A stretch of 64,000 bases of DNA from Xanthobacter tagetidis (GCF_003667445.1 NZ_RCTF01000024.1:1-64000); one strand, 5' to 3'; shown: positions 33,051 through 41,495, counted from the stretch's first letter. Numbers and translations are program-made. Notes: generated by a model not told the origin, from the letters alone.

Positions 33051-34520
33051 TCACGCCGCCGGCTCGAAGACGCACAGCGTCTTCAGCTCGGAATAGAAGT
33101 CGAGCGAGCGCGCCCCGCCCTCGCGGCCGATGCCGGAGCGCTTGAAGCCGCCGAACGGCGCGCGCTCGTCGCGCACGCGCCAGCAGTTCGCCCACACCGT
33201 GCCGCTCTCAAGCCCGGCGCCCACCCGCTCCACGCGGGCGGGGTCGGTGCTCCAGACGGTGGCGGCAAGGCCGAACTCGGAGGCGTTGGCCCGGGCGACC
33301 ACCTCGTCCTCGTCGTCGAAGACGGAGAGGTGCGCGCACGGGCCGAACACCTCGCGGCGGCAGATTTCCGCCGTGTCCGGCAGGCCGGCCCAGAGCGTGG
33401 GCTCGACCCAATAGCCGTGGGAGAAGGGGGCCGGCATCTCCAGCGCGCCGCCGCCGGCGAGCACCTGCGCGCCCTCCGCCTTCGCCGTGGCGTAGAGGCC
33501 GAGCACCTTCTCGCGCTGCACCGCGCTGATGGCCGGGCCGAGCGTCGTCTCCGGCGCGCGCGGATCGCCTGGCTTGAGGGCCTTGGCGGCGGCGACCAGG
33601 CCGGCCGCGAAGCGCTCGAAGATGGGGCGCTCGACGAACACCCGCTCGGTGGTGAGGCAGACCTGCCCGCAATTGTCGAACATGGAGCGCGCGGTGCCGG
33701 CGATGGCGGCATCGAGGTCGCAATCGGCGAAGATCAGCGCCGGATTCTTGCCGCCCAGCTCCAGCGACACCGGCCGCGGCCCGGCGGCGGCGGCGCGCAT
33801 GATGGCTTCGCCCGTGCGCGTCTCCCCGGTGAAGGAGACCGCGTCGACGCCCGGATGGGAGACGAGGAACTGGCCCGCCGCGCTTGTGCCGTGGCCGTGC
33901 ACCACGTTCAGCACCCCGTCCGGCAGGCCGCAGGCCTTGGCCATGCGCGCCAGCATGAGCGCGGTGCGGGGCGAGTGCTCGGAGGGCTTCACGACGATGG
34001 TATTGCCGCAGGCGAGCGCCGGCGCCACCTTCCAGGTGAGCAGCAGCAGCGGCAGGTTCCACGGGGCGACGATGCCGATCACGCCCACCGGATGGCGCAG
34101 CACGCGGTTGCGCGCCTTCCCGCCGGCGACCTTCGTCTCGTAGGTCTCTTCCGGCGCCTGCCGGGCGATCGCGGCGAAGGCCCGCACATTGGCGATCGCG
34201 CGCGGGATTTCGATATTGGTCGTCACCGTGACCGGCTTGCCGGTATCGGCGATCTCCGCGGCGACGATGGCAGCGAGGTTCGCCTCCATGTGAGCGGCGA
34301 GCCGTTCGAGGAAGGCGATGCGCTGGTCGGGCGTGGTGCGGCCCCACGGTCCGCGCAGCGCCGCGCGCGCGGCCGAAACGGCGGCGTCCACGAGGTCGGC
34401 GTCCGCCTCCGCCACGCGGGCATTGGGCTGGCCGGTGGCGGGATCGTGCTTGTCGAAGCCGGCGCCGAGCGGCACCTCGGCCCCGCCGACGAAGCAGGGA
34501 ACGGGCTCGATGGAGCTCAT
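33051..34520 (-). CDS. Aldehyde dehydrogenase, 2-hydroxymuconic-semialdehyde-type
   Basis: A 489-residue NAD(P)-dependent ALDH. Cofactor and catalytic motifs: APWNLPLLLLTWKVAPALACGN (Asn), VSLELGGKNPA (general base Glu), NCGQVCLTTERVFVERPIF (nucleophile Cys) and EVFGPCAHLSVFDDEDEV. The NCGQVCL-T-TER context resembles 2-hydroxymuconic or 2-aminomuconic semialdehyde dehydrogenases of ring-cleavage pathways. It oxidises an aldehyde to the acid in the cytoplasm. Starts at 34520 (MSSIEPVPCFVGG), just after TctA, and is followed by the TPP enzyme. Confidence 0.92.
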   Translation of the reverse strand: MSSIEPVPCFVGGAEVPLGAGFDKHDPATGQPNARVAEADADLVDAAVSAARAALRGPWGRTTPDQRIAFLERLAAHMEANLAAIVAAEIADTGKPVTVTTNIEIPRAIANVRAFAAIARQAPEETYETKVAGGKARNRVLRHPVGVIGIVAPWNLPLLLLTWKVAPALACGNTIVVKPSEHSPRTALMLARMAKACGLPDGVLNVVHGHGTSAAGQFLVSHPGVDAVSFTGETRTGEAIMRAAAAGPRPVSLELGGKNPALIFADCDLDAAIAGTARSMFDNCGQVCLTTERVFVERPIFERFAAGLVAAAKALKPGDPRAPETTLGPAISAVQREKVLGLYATAKAEGAQVLAGGGALEMPAPFSHGYWVEPTLWAGLPDTAEICRREVFGPCAHLSVFDDEDEVVARANASEFGLAATVWSTDPARVERVGAGLESGTVWANCWRVRDERAPFGGFKRSGIGREGGARSLDFYSELKTLCVFEPAA

Positions 34521-34540
34521 GGGGCGTTTCCTCGTGGTTG

Positions 34541-36052
34541 TTATGCCTCCTCGTCCTGGAAGATCTCCTCGCGCCGCTTGCGGATGAAGGGCAGCGCCAC
34601 GGAGATCAGCAGGGCAAGGGAGAGAAGCAGGAAGGCGAGGCTGATGGGGCGCTCCAGGAACACCATGGGGTCGCCCCGTCCGGTGATCATGCTGCGCCGG
34701 AAGTTCTCCTCGATCATCGGCCCCAGCACGAAGCCCATCAGCATCGGCGCCGGCTCGGCATCGAGCTTGCGCAGCAGGTAGCCGAGCAGGCCGAAGCCGA
34801 TCATCAGATAGATGTCGAACACCGAGTTGCTGACCGAATAGACGCCGATCGAGCTGATGATGACGATCAGCAGGAACAGGAAGCGGTAGGGCAGGCGCAG
34901 GAGGCGCACCCACAGCCCGATCATCGGCAGGTTGATGATGATGAGCATCACGTTGCCGATGAACATGGAGGCGACGAGGCCCCAGAACAGGTCCGGCTGG
35001 CGCGTGATGACGTTCGGCCCCGGCGCGATGCCGTGCAGCGTGAGCGCGCCGACCATGAGCGCCATGGTGGCGCTGGTGGGCAGGCCCATGGTCAGGAGCG
35101 GAATGAACGAGGTCTGGGCCGCAGCGTTGTTGGCCGATTCCGGACCGGCGACCCCCTCGATGGCCCCCCGGCCGAAGCGCGAGGGCGTGCGGGAGACCTT
35201 CTTTTCCAGCGCGTAGGAGGAGAACGACGCCATGGTGGCGCCGCCGCCGGGCAGCACGCCCATCACCGTGCCGAGTCCGGTTCCGCGCAGGATCGCGCCC
35301 ATGGCCTGGCGGATGACCGCGAACGAGGGCCACAGGTTGGTGATCTTGCTGCTGGTGACGGTCCGGCTGATGTCCTGCTCCAGGTTGCAGATCACCTCGG
35401 CGACGCCGAACAGGCCGAGGGCGATGGCGACGAAGCTCACCCCGTCGGACAGCTCGATGAAGTTGCCCGTGAGGCGCGGCATGCCGGTGTTCACGTCCAT
35501 GCCGATCATGCCGAACAGGAGGCCGAGCACGATCATCGCCACGGCGCGGAACAGCGAGCCGTTGGCAAGCACCACCGCCGAGACGAGGCCGAACACCATG
35601 AGCGAGAAATAGTCCGGCGAGGTGAAGGACTGCGCCATGCGCGCCAGCGGCGGGCCGGCGAAGGCGATCACCAGCGTGCCGATGCAGCCGGCGATGAACG
35701 AGCCGATGGCGGCGATGGCGAGCGCCTGTCCGGCGCGGCCCTGCCGCGCCATCTGGTAGCCGTCGATGGCCGTGACCACCGAGGTGGATTCGCCCGGGAT
35801 GTTGACCAGGATCGCGGTGGTGGAGCCGCCATACTGGGCGCCGTAATAGATGCCCGACAGCATGATGATGGCGCCGACCGGCTCAAGCGCGAAGGTGGCC
35901 GGCAGCAGCAGCGAGATGGTTGCCACCGGACCGAGCCCCGGCAGCACGCCGATCAGCGTGCCGAACAGCGCGCCGATCAGGCAGAACATCAGGTTGTCTA
36001 GGGTGAGGACGACGGCGAAGCCGTGGCCCAGCAGCTGAAGGCTCTCGATCAT
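34541..36052 (-). CDS. Tripartite tricarboxylate transporter large permease, TctA family
   Basis: A 503-residue membrane protein with about 11-12 TM segments. TctA signatures: GTLIGVLPGLGPVATISLLLP, YGAQYGGSTTAILVNIPGE, and the second half GVLPGGGATMASFSSYALEK followed by GVAGPESANNAA. It forms the channel with TctB and takes substrate from the TctC receptor. Its ATG overlaps the TctB stop by four bases. Operon with an ALDH and a TPP enzyme suggests an aromatic or 2-oxo acid substrate (inference). Confidence 0.94.
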   Translation of the reverse strand: MIESLQLLGHGFAVVLTLDNLMFCLIGALFGTLIGVLPGLGPVATISLLLPATFALEPVGAIIMLSGIYYGAQYGGSTTAILVNIPGESTSVVTAIDGYQMARQGRAGQALAIAAIGSFIAGCIGTLVIAFAGPPLARMAQSFTSPDYFSLMVFGLVSAVVLANGSLFRAVAMIVLGLLFGMIGMDVNTGMPRLTGNFIELSDGVSFVAIALGLFGVAEVICNLEQDISRTVTSSKITNLWPSFAVIRQAMGAILRGTGLGTVMGVLPGGGATMASFSSYALEKKVSRTPSRFGRGAIEGVAGPESANNAAAQTSFIPLLTMGLPTSATMALMVGALTLHGIAPGPNVITRQPDLFWGLVASMFIGNVMLIIINLPMIGLWVRLLRLPYRFLFLLIVIISSIGVYSVSNSVFDIYLMIGFGLLGYLLRKLDAEPAPMLMGFVLGPMIEENFRRSMITGRGDPMVFLERPISLAFLLLSLALLISVALPFIRKRREEIFQDEEA

Positions 36053-36498
36053 GGCCACACCTCCACCGGCAGGCCGAGCAGCCAGATGAACAGCGCCACC
36101 GAGCCCGCCGCCATGGCGGCGCCGAACAGCACGCTCTGCCACAGCACGCTCTCACGCGAGGCGAAGCTCGCGACCACGGTCTGGGCGAGGATGGCGACGA
36201 CCAGCCCGAAGCGGTCGAGCAGCAGCGCGAAGACGAGGAACGAGCCGAGGATCAGCGCGCCCGCCCGCAGGTTCATCGGCGGCACCTCGGGGCCTTCCAC
36301 GGCGAGGCCCCTGACCACCAGGACCGCGCCCATGACGGCGAGCACCGCGGCGATCATCAGCGGGAAGTAGCCCGGCCCCATGTCCAAAGCGGTGCCGATC
36401 TCCAGGCTCGAAATGTAGAACAGCGCGGCACTCGCGATGGCCACCAGCAGCAGGCCGGACCAGAAGTCCACCCCGCCGCGCACCAGCTTGATCCTCAT
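36049..36498 (-). CDS. Tripartite tricarboxylate transporter small permease, TctB family
   Basis: A 149-residue protein with four TM segments; DFWSGLLLVAIASAALFY, the conserved GTALDMGPGYFPLMI and a hydrophobic C-terminal half are typical of TctB. It partners TctA. It is separated from TctC by 146 bases containing a strong hairpin. ATG 36498 is the family start; the long open frame upstream is a shadow of tctC. Confidence 0.92.
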   Translation of the reverse strand: MRIKLVRGGVDFWSGLLLVAIASAALFYISSLEIGTALDMGPGYFPLMIAAVLAVMGAVLVVRGLAVEGPEVPPMNLRAGALILGSFLVFALLLDRFGLVVAILAQTVVASFASRESVLWQSVLFGAAMAAGSVALFIWLLGLPVEVWP

Positions 36499-36611
36499 CG
36501 TCCTTCTCCAGGCCTCGCGCGCCGCAATGCTGCCGGACCGGCGGCGGGAACGCCCGTCGGGACGTGGGGCGCGGGCGGCCGGACGAGGCGGGGCGCGCCT
36601 TCGCGTAAGCT

Positions 36612-36638
36612 GCCGGCCCGCCGCAGGAGCGGGCCGGC
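36612..36638 (-). other. Intra-operon hairpin after TctC
   Basis: GCCGGCCCGC (36612-36621) and GCGGGCCGGC (36629-36638) form a perfect 10-bp stem with a seven-base loop, 6 bases beyond the tctC stop. No T-run. Likely 3-prime stabiliser or attenuator between receptor and permease genes. Confidence 0.65.
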
Positions 36639-36644
36639 GATGCA

Positions 36645-37610
36645 TCAGTTCTTGGTGGTCTTGATCTCCTTGAGGAGATCTGTCCACTGCGCCACTTCCT
36701 TGGCGATGGCGGCCTGGTACTCCTCCGGGGTGGTGAAGACCGGGGTGGCGCCGATCTTGGCGAGCGCCTCCTTCACCTCCGGGTCCTCGGCCATCTTCTT
36801 CAGCGCGGCGGACATGCGCTCGATCACCGGCTTCGGGGTGCCGGGAGGGGCGATGATGCCGTTCCAGGATTCCACCGAGAAGTCCTTCACGCCGGTCTCT
36901 TCCACGGTGGGCAGATCGGGCGTGAACGGGCTGCGCTTGCCCGAGGTGACGGCGATGCCGCGCACGGTGCCGGCCTCCATCTGGGGCAGGGCGTCGGTCA
37001 TGTTGGTGAAGGAGAGGTCCACCTCGCCGGCCACCACGGCGGCGGTGGCGGGGGCGCCGCCCTTGAAGGGGACGTGCAGCATCTTGGTGCCGGTGCGGGC
37101 GTCGAACAGCTGCACCGAATAGTGCATCAGGCCGCCCGCGCCGCTCGAACCGTAGGTCAGCTTGCCGGGGTTGGCCTTGGCGTAGGCGATCAGCTCGGGG
37201 ATGGTCTTGATCGGCAGCTTCGGGTTGACGATCACCGTCTGCGGGATGGTGCTGACGATGGAGATCGGCGCCAGGTCCTTCAGCGGATTGTACTGGGTGG
37301 TCTGCGCCACAGGTGCGACCGAGACCGCGCCGACGCTGCAGACGCAGAAGGTGTAGCCGTCCGCCGGCGACTTCGCCACGAGGTCGGTGCCGACGATGCC
37401 GCCGGCGCCGGGCTTGTTCTCCACCACCACGGTCTGGCCCAGCTCCTTCTCCAGGAAGCGGGCGGTGATGCGTCCGGTGAGGTCGGTGTAGCCGCCGGGC
37501 GCGTAGGGGACGACCAGCTTGATGGTCTTGGCCGGCCACTTCTCCTGGGCCAGCGCCGCGGGCGATGCCAGTATTGCGAAGGACATTACGGCCGCTGCGA
37601 GCGTCTTCAT
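36645..37610 (-). CDS. Tripartite tricarboxylate transporter receptor, TctC/Bug family
   Basis: A 321-residue periplasmic receptor: signal peptide 1-22 (ending ALAQ), then WPAKTIKLVVPYAPGGYTDL, VVVENKPGAGG, YGSSGAGGLMHYSVQLF and VPFKGGAPATAAV, the Bug pattern that holds a carboxylate through water molecules. It is the first gene of the TctCBA-ALDH-TPP operon and is divergent from ubiD. The 528-base promoter region between them carries a 25-nt element that also occurs, inverted, before ubiD. Confidence 0.94.
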   Translation of the reverse strand: MKTLAAAVMSFAILASPAALAQEKWPAKTIKLVVPYAPGGYTDLTGRITARFLEKELGQTVVVENKPGAGGIVGTDLVAKSPADGYTFCVCSVGAVSVAPVAQTTQYNPLKDLAPISIVSTIPQTVIVNPKLPIKTIPELIAYAKANPGKLTYGSSGAGGLMHYSVQLFDARTGTKMLHVPFKGGAPATAAVVAGEVDLSFTNMTDALPQMEAGTVRGIAVTSGKRSPFTPDLPTVEETGVKDFSVESWNGIIAPPGTPKPVIERMSAALKKMAEDPEVKEALAKIGATPVFTTPEEYQAAIAKEVAQWTDLLKEIKTTKN

Positions 37611-37751
37611 CTAGTTCTCCTCTGTCCTCGGAAGGTCCGGCGTTGAGCCGCCGCGTGATTTCGAGCCCGTGCGCGGCCGGAAGGCGCCGCCACATCGAAA
37701 GGCGGCCGGCTGCCATCGCGCCGGCCACCGCCATTTGTCGTATGTCAATTT

Positions 37752-37776
37752 TTAGCTAAGCGACAAAGCTAGTCAA
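37752..37776 (-). promoter_or_regulatory. 25-nt promoter/operator element, tctC-facing copy
   Basis: Read on the minus strand it starts TTGACTAGCTTTGTCGC; with TTGACT as -35 and TAAAAA as -10 the spacer is 16. It also contains TAGCT-N9-AGCTA, a dyad. It matches the element at 38040-38064 in 24 of 25 positions, in the opposite orientation, and lies about 140 bases before tctC. Confidence 0.65.
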
Positions 37777-38039
37777 GCCGCGAATGCGGGCACGCTGTGG
37801 CGCCGATGCAGGCACGCCGCGCAGTGGCCCCATTATGGACCGTCAACGCCGCGCGGGGGGTCGGATCGCCGCGGCCTGGAGGGAGGCTCGGCGACGAGAT
37901 AACTTTTTTACAAAGCTAAAATGCGGGTGTTGGGCGCGATGGCGAAGCGCTGCGACGCCAGCCTACTCAAGGGGTAGGCGAGGGGCCGCGGCTGCCGCGC
38001 AGCCACCCGGTTGACGCAGGTGGATTGCTGCGATGCGTA

Positions 38040-38064
38040 TTGACTAGCTTTGTCGCTTACCTAA
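38040..38064 (+). promoter_or_regulatory. 25-nt promoter/operator element, ubiD-facing copy
   Basis: On the plus strand TTGACT then, after 16 bases, TAATTT give a plausible sigma-70 promoter, with the shared core AGCTTTGTCGCTTA inside the spacer. It ends 74 bases before the ubiD start. The near-identity to the copy at 37752-37776 implies one regulator acting on both transcripts. Confidence 0.65.
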
Positions 38065-38138
38065 TTTGACCTCCGAACGCGGTCCGCGTTTCCCCGGCGC
38101 ACCCTCGCGCCTCGTTCTCCCAGCAATCCGGGGCCATC

Positions 38139-39539
38139 ATGGCGATCTCCAATACCGTCGACACGGGCTTCAGGCCCGCCTTGGCGCGGCTTGCCGCAGA
38201 CGGGCGCATCCGCGTCTTCACCGGCGAGGCCGACCCGCACCTGGAAATCGCCGCGCTGATGAAGAAGCTCGACGGCCAGGAGACCCTGCTGTTCCCGAAG
38301 GTGCGCGGCCACGATGCGGCGGTGGTGGGCAATCTCCTGAGCAGCCGGGAGAATTGCGAGAGCGCCTTCGCGCGGGACTTCCGCGGCATCCGCGAGAGCA
38401 TCTCCCAGGCGCTCGGCTCGCCCATGGCGCCGAAGGTGGTGGAGCGCGCGCCGGTGCACGAGGTGGTGGAGACGTCCGGTATCGACCTCGGCAAGACCCT
38501 GCCGGCGCTGTTCCACGCACCCAAGGACGGCGGACGCTACGTCACCTCCGGCATCCTGGTGGCGCAGGACCCGGAGACCGGCATCTACAATGCCTCCTAT
38601 CACCGGCTCCAGCTGATCGGGCCGGACACGTTCGCGGTGAAGCTCGATTTCGGCCGCCACCTGCGCCTCGCCTTCGAGCGGGCGCAGAAGCAGGGCAGGA
38701 ACCTGCCGGTGGCGATCTGCATCGGCGCCGACCTCGCGCTGCATTTCACCGCCGCCACCATGGGCTCGCAGATGCCCGAGAACCTGGACGAACTGGCGGT
38801 GGCGGGCGGGCTCGCCGGCCGCCCGCTCTCGGTGGTCAAGGCGAAGACCATCGACCTCATGGTGCCGGCGGAGTGCGAATACGTGCTGGAGGGCGAGATC
38901 AGCGCCAGCGACGTGCACATGGAAGGCCCGTTCGGCGAGTTCGTCGGCTTCGCTGCGCCGCCGGCCGATGCGCCGGTGCTGAAGGTGAAGGCGCTGACCC
39001 GGCGCGCCAGGCCCATCTACCACGCCATCAACGGCTTCGGCCGCGAGACCATCATGCTGCGCAAGTACGTGCTGGAGGCGAGCCTGCTCAAGGTGCTGCG
39101 CGCGGCGGTGCCGATCGTCACCGATGCCGAGATGACCGCGGGCGGGCTGCACCGCTTCCACGCCATCCTCCAGGTCAACAAGCAGGGCGCGCATCACGAG
39201 GGGCTTCAGCGCAACGCCATGCTGGCCGCCTTCGGCGCGCTGAAGGACCTCGACATGGTGATCGTGGTGGACGACGACATCGACATCCGCGACCCGGCGG
39301 ACGTGGAATACGCGCTCGCCACGCGCATGGAGGCGTCAAGCGACGTCATCGTCATTCCCGAGGCGCGCGGGCACGAATATGTCCGCATAAGCCGCAACGG
39401 CGTGCGCGCCAAGCTCGGCATCGACGCGACCGTCCCGGCGGGCGAGAAGGCGCGCTTCAGCCGCGTGTCGTTCGCCCCCGTGGAGGTGACGGCCGGCATG
39501 TTCGCCGAGGGCGGGGAGGCGATGAAGGGGCTCCTGTGA
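38139..39539 (+). CDS. UbiD-family decarboxylase (prenylated-FMN dependent)
   Basis: A 466-residue UbiD/Fdc-type enzyme. The prFMN-handling residues are visible: Arg in YNASYHRLQLIG (near residue 153) and the two Glu of the E-R-E network in VPAECEYVLEGEI (near 247-253), plus metal-binding region GIYNAS. Such enzymes reversibly (de)carboxylate aromatic or alpha,beta-unsaturated acids. It needs prFMN made by a UbiX-type prenyltransferase, for which no gene is present here. It is divergent from the TctCBA-ALDH-TPP operon and shares its promoter element, so it probably acts on the imported acid or a product of it. Confidence 0.9.
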   Translation: MAISNTVDTGFRPALARLAADGRIRVFTGEADPHLEIAALMKKLDGQETLLFPKVRGHDAAVVGNLLSSRENCESAFARDFRGIRESISQALGSPMAPKVVERAPVHEVVETSGIDLGKTLPALFHAPKDGGRYVTSGILVAQDPETGIYNASYHRLQLIGPDTFAVKLDFGRHLRLAFERAQKQGRNLPVAICIGADLALHFTAATMGSQMPENLDELAVAGGLAGRPLSVVKAKTIDLMVPAECEYVLEGEISASDVHMEGPFGEFVGFAAPPADAPVLKVKALTRRARPIYHAINGFGRETIMLRKYVLEASLLKVLRAAVPIVTDAEMTAGGLHRFHAILQVNKQGAHHEGLQRNAMLAAFGALKDLDMVIVVDDDIDIRDPADVEYALATRMEASSDVIVIPEARGHEYVRISRNGVRAKLGIDATVPAGEKARFSRVSFAPVEVTAGMFAEGGEAMKGLL

Positions 39540-39551
39540 GCCCCTTCCGCG

Positions 39552-40499
39552 TCACAAGTCGAGGGTGATCGCGCCGCGCCCGCGCGAGACGCACGGCATC
39601 AGCCGGCTCTTGCGCGCCGCGTGGGAGAGCACCACGTCGCGATGGATCACCGCTCCGTCGCGATAGCCGCATTCGCAGGTGCCGCACACGCCGATCTCGC
39701 ACGACGAGCCGCGCACGAAGCCGTTGTCGCGCAGCACGTCGAGCAGGCTCTGGTCGGCCGGCACCGGGAGCCGCTGCCCGGTTGAGGCGATCACCGCCTC
39801 GAACGGCTCGGGCACGAAGCCGGCATCCGCGCGCGCGGCGAAATGCTCCGTGTGGTAGCGCGCCTCCGGCCAGCCGCGCGCCGCCGCCGCGCCTTCCGCC
39901 GCGTCGGTGAGGGCGTTCGGGCCGCACACATAGAGGTCCGCCCCGGCTTCGGCGTCGAGCGCGGCGGCGATGTCGAGCCGGCGCCCCTCGGCGGAGAGCC
40001 AGAGCCGCAGCCTATCCCCGCACAGCGCCTCCAGCGTCTCCACCAGCGGCGCGCTTTGCCGGCTGCGGGCGCAATAGTGGAACACGAAGTCGTCGCCCTG
40101 CGCCGCAAGCTGCCGCGCCATGGCCATCAGCGGCGTGACGCCGATGCCGCCGGCGACCAGCACGTGCCGCGCCGCGTCGGGATTGAGTGCGAAATGGTTG
40201 CGCGGCGCGCTGACGAAGATCTCGCCACCGGGCCTCAGGTGATCGTGGATCCAGCGCGAGCCGCCGCGGCCCGCTTCTTCGCGCTTGACGGCGATGCGGT
40301 AGAGGCCGCGCTCGGCCGGGTCGCCATAGAGCGAATACTGGCGCACCGCCCCGTCCGGTAGGTGCACGTCCACATGGGCGCCCGGCACCCATGCCGGCAG
40401 GACCGGCCGGCGCGGATGCGCGAAGGCGAACGTCGCGACGTTCGCCGTCACCGCCGCCTGCTCGGCGACGGTGAGCTTCATGATGAGGCGTCCCGACAT
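39552..40499 (-). CDS. Flavin/2Fe-2S oxidoreductase of the phthalate dioxygenase reductase type
   Basis: A 315-residue electron-transfer protein in the order flavin domain, NAD domain, plant-type ferredoxin. Flavin motif RQYSLYGD (near 54-61), nucleotide motif GGIGVTPLMAMA and CGP, and C-terminal 2Fe-2S ligands Cys-x4-Cys-x2-Cys in SSCEIGVCGTCECG plus Cys in LMPCVSRG. It normally passes electrons from NAD(P)H to a Rieske oxygenase, but none is encoded in this window; instead it starts 2 bases after the MOSC gene. A MOSC protein as electron acceptor is a testable idea. Last gene of the TRAP-RidA-MOSC operon. Confidence 0.9.
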   Translation of the reverse strand: MSGRLIMKLTVAEQAAVTANVATFAFAHPRRPVLPAWVPGAHVDVHLPDGAVRQYSLYGDPAERGLYRIAVKREEAGRGGSRWIHDHLRPGGEIFVSAPRNHFALNPDAARHVLVAGGIGVTPLMAMARQLAAQGDDFVFHYCARSRQSAPLVETLEALCGDRLRLWLSAEGRRLDIAAALDAEAGADLYVCGPNALTDAAEGAAAARGWPEARYHTEHFAARADAGFVPEPFEAVIASTGQRLPVPADQSLLDVLRDNGFVRGSSCEIGVCGTCECGYRDGAVIHRDVVLSHAARKSRLMPCVSRGRGAITLDL

Positions 40500-40501
40500 G
40501 C

Positions 40502-41104
40502 TCAGTCCAGCAGCTCGATCTCGTCGCCGGGACGGATGACGCCGCCGCGCTCGATGCCGCAATTGAGCCCCGAGCGGTTGTAGAGCGGCAGGTAGACCGG
40601 CAGATCGAGCAGCTGCTCCAGATACTTGCAGGGGAAGTTGAGGCGGCCGCCGCGCAGGATCACCTCGCCCACCCGGAAGCGCCGGCCCACCAGGTGGTTG
40701 AGCGGCACGCCGCGCACCGTGAGATTGCGCCGGTGGTCCACCGGCGCGAGCACGATCGGCCCCTCCTGGAGCGGCGGATCGTTGCGGGCGAGCGCGTCGA
40801 GCGCCTCCTGCTCGATCAGCGTCACCTCGCGCACGTCCGGCCGGCCCGAATAGGTGCCGTTGCCGAGGAAATAGCGGTCGCCGACGATGCCGCGCCCGGC
40901 GACGCACTCCGCCTCGGCCAGCTCCTCCATCTCGTAGCTCGCCGCCTGGGCGATGTGGATGTGGAGCAGGGTGCCCTTGAAGTTCACCGCGCCGCCGGGC
41001 GTGGCGAGCGCCGCCTGGGCGGCGGGGTGGTCGTAGGCCTCGACGATCTTCAGCGGGCCGCTGTCCTTGACGGGCAGGGACGGGGGTGGGGGATGGGCGG
41101 TCAT
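40502..41104 (-). CDS. MOSC-domain protein (probable molybdenum-cofactor binding)
   Basis: A 200-residue stand-alone MOSC protein. Typical features are LLHIHIAQAASYEMEEL, GRGIVGDRYFLGNGTYSG, REVTLIEQEAL, NLTVRGVPLNHLVGRRF and the conserved Cys in NFPCKYLEQL (near 160), the expected molybdenum ligand. MOSC enzymes such as YcbX/YiiM and mARC reduce N-hydroxylated compounds and need an electron donor. The gene follows RidA by 7 bases and precedes the flavin/2Fe-2S reductase by 2 bases, so the pair may form a two-component reductase (inference). Confidence 0.88.
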   Translation of the reverse strand: MTAHPPPPSLPVKDSGPLKIVEAYDHPAAQAALATPGGAVNFKGTLLHIHIAQAASYEMEELAEAECVAGRGIVGDRYFLGNGTYSGRPDVREVTLIEQEALDALARNDPPLQEGPIVLAPVDHRRNLTVRGVPLNHLVGRRFRVGEVILRGGRLNFPCKYLEQLLDLPVYLPLYNRSGLNCGIERGGVIRPGDEIELLD

Positions 41105-41111
41105 GGCGGCC

Positions 41112-41495
41112 TCAGTCGATGCGCGCGGCGATGGCTTCGATCTCGACGAGGGCGCCCTTGGGCAGGCGCGCCACTTCGATGGTCGAGCGGGCGGGGGGGC
41201 TGTCGGGGAACGCGGCCGCGTAGACTTCGTTCATGGCGGCGAAGTCGTCCATGTTCTTGAGGAACACGGTGGTCTTCAGCACGGTGGCGAAGCTCGCCCC
41301 GCCGGCGGCGAGCACCGCCTCCAGGTTGGCGAGCGAGGCCTTGGTCTGGGCGACGATGCCTTCGGCGAGCGCGCCGGTCTTCGGGTCCACCGGCAGCTGG
41401 CCGGAGGCGAACACCAGGCTGGCGAAGCCGATGCCCTGGGCGTAGGGGCCGACGGCGGGCGCCGCCGCCGTCGTCGCGAGTACTTTGCGGGACAT
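41112..41495 (-). CDS. RidA-family protein (enamine/imine deaminase-like)
   Basis: A 127-residue RidA/YjgF protein with GPYAQGIGFASLVFASGQLPVDP, LANLEAVLAAGGASF, VLKTTVFLKNMDDFAAMNEVY and the key arginine in PPARSTIEVARLPKGALVEIEAIA. RidA trimers hydrolyse reactive 2-aminoacrylate-type enamines or imines; related members act in specific catabolic pathways. ATG 41495 gives the standard length. It sits between TRAP DctM and the MOSC gene, so it is probably a pathway-specific member that handles an imine or carbamate product. Confidence 0.9.
   Translation of the reverse strand: MSRKVLATTAAAPAVGPYAQGIGFASLVFASGQLPVDPKTGALAEGIVAQTKASLANLEAVLAAGGASFATVLKTTVFLKNMDDFAAMNEVYAAAFPDSPPARSTIEVARLPKGALVEIEAIAARID

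Larger units (their letters stand above)
37611..38138. other. Divergent promoter region tctC-ubiD
   Basis: This 528-base gap has no gene. It contains two near-identical 25-nt elements in opposite orientation (listed separately), and a partial third match (ACAAAGCTAAA at 37910-37920). The two stretches at 37735-37780 and 37895-37925 are AT-rich, unlike the GC-rich rest. Confidence 0.7.

Noticed and set aside
39552..40499. Vanillate demethylase or phthalate dioxygenase reductase function
   Set aside because: The protein type fits, but no Rieske oxygenase or related aromatic gene lies in the window; a specific gene name is not supported.
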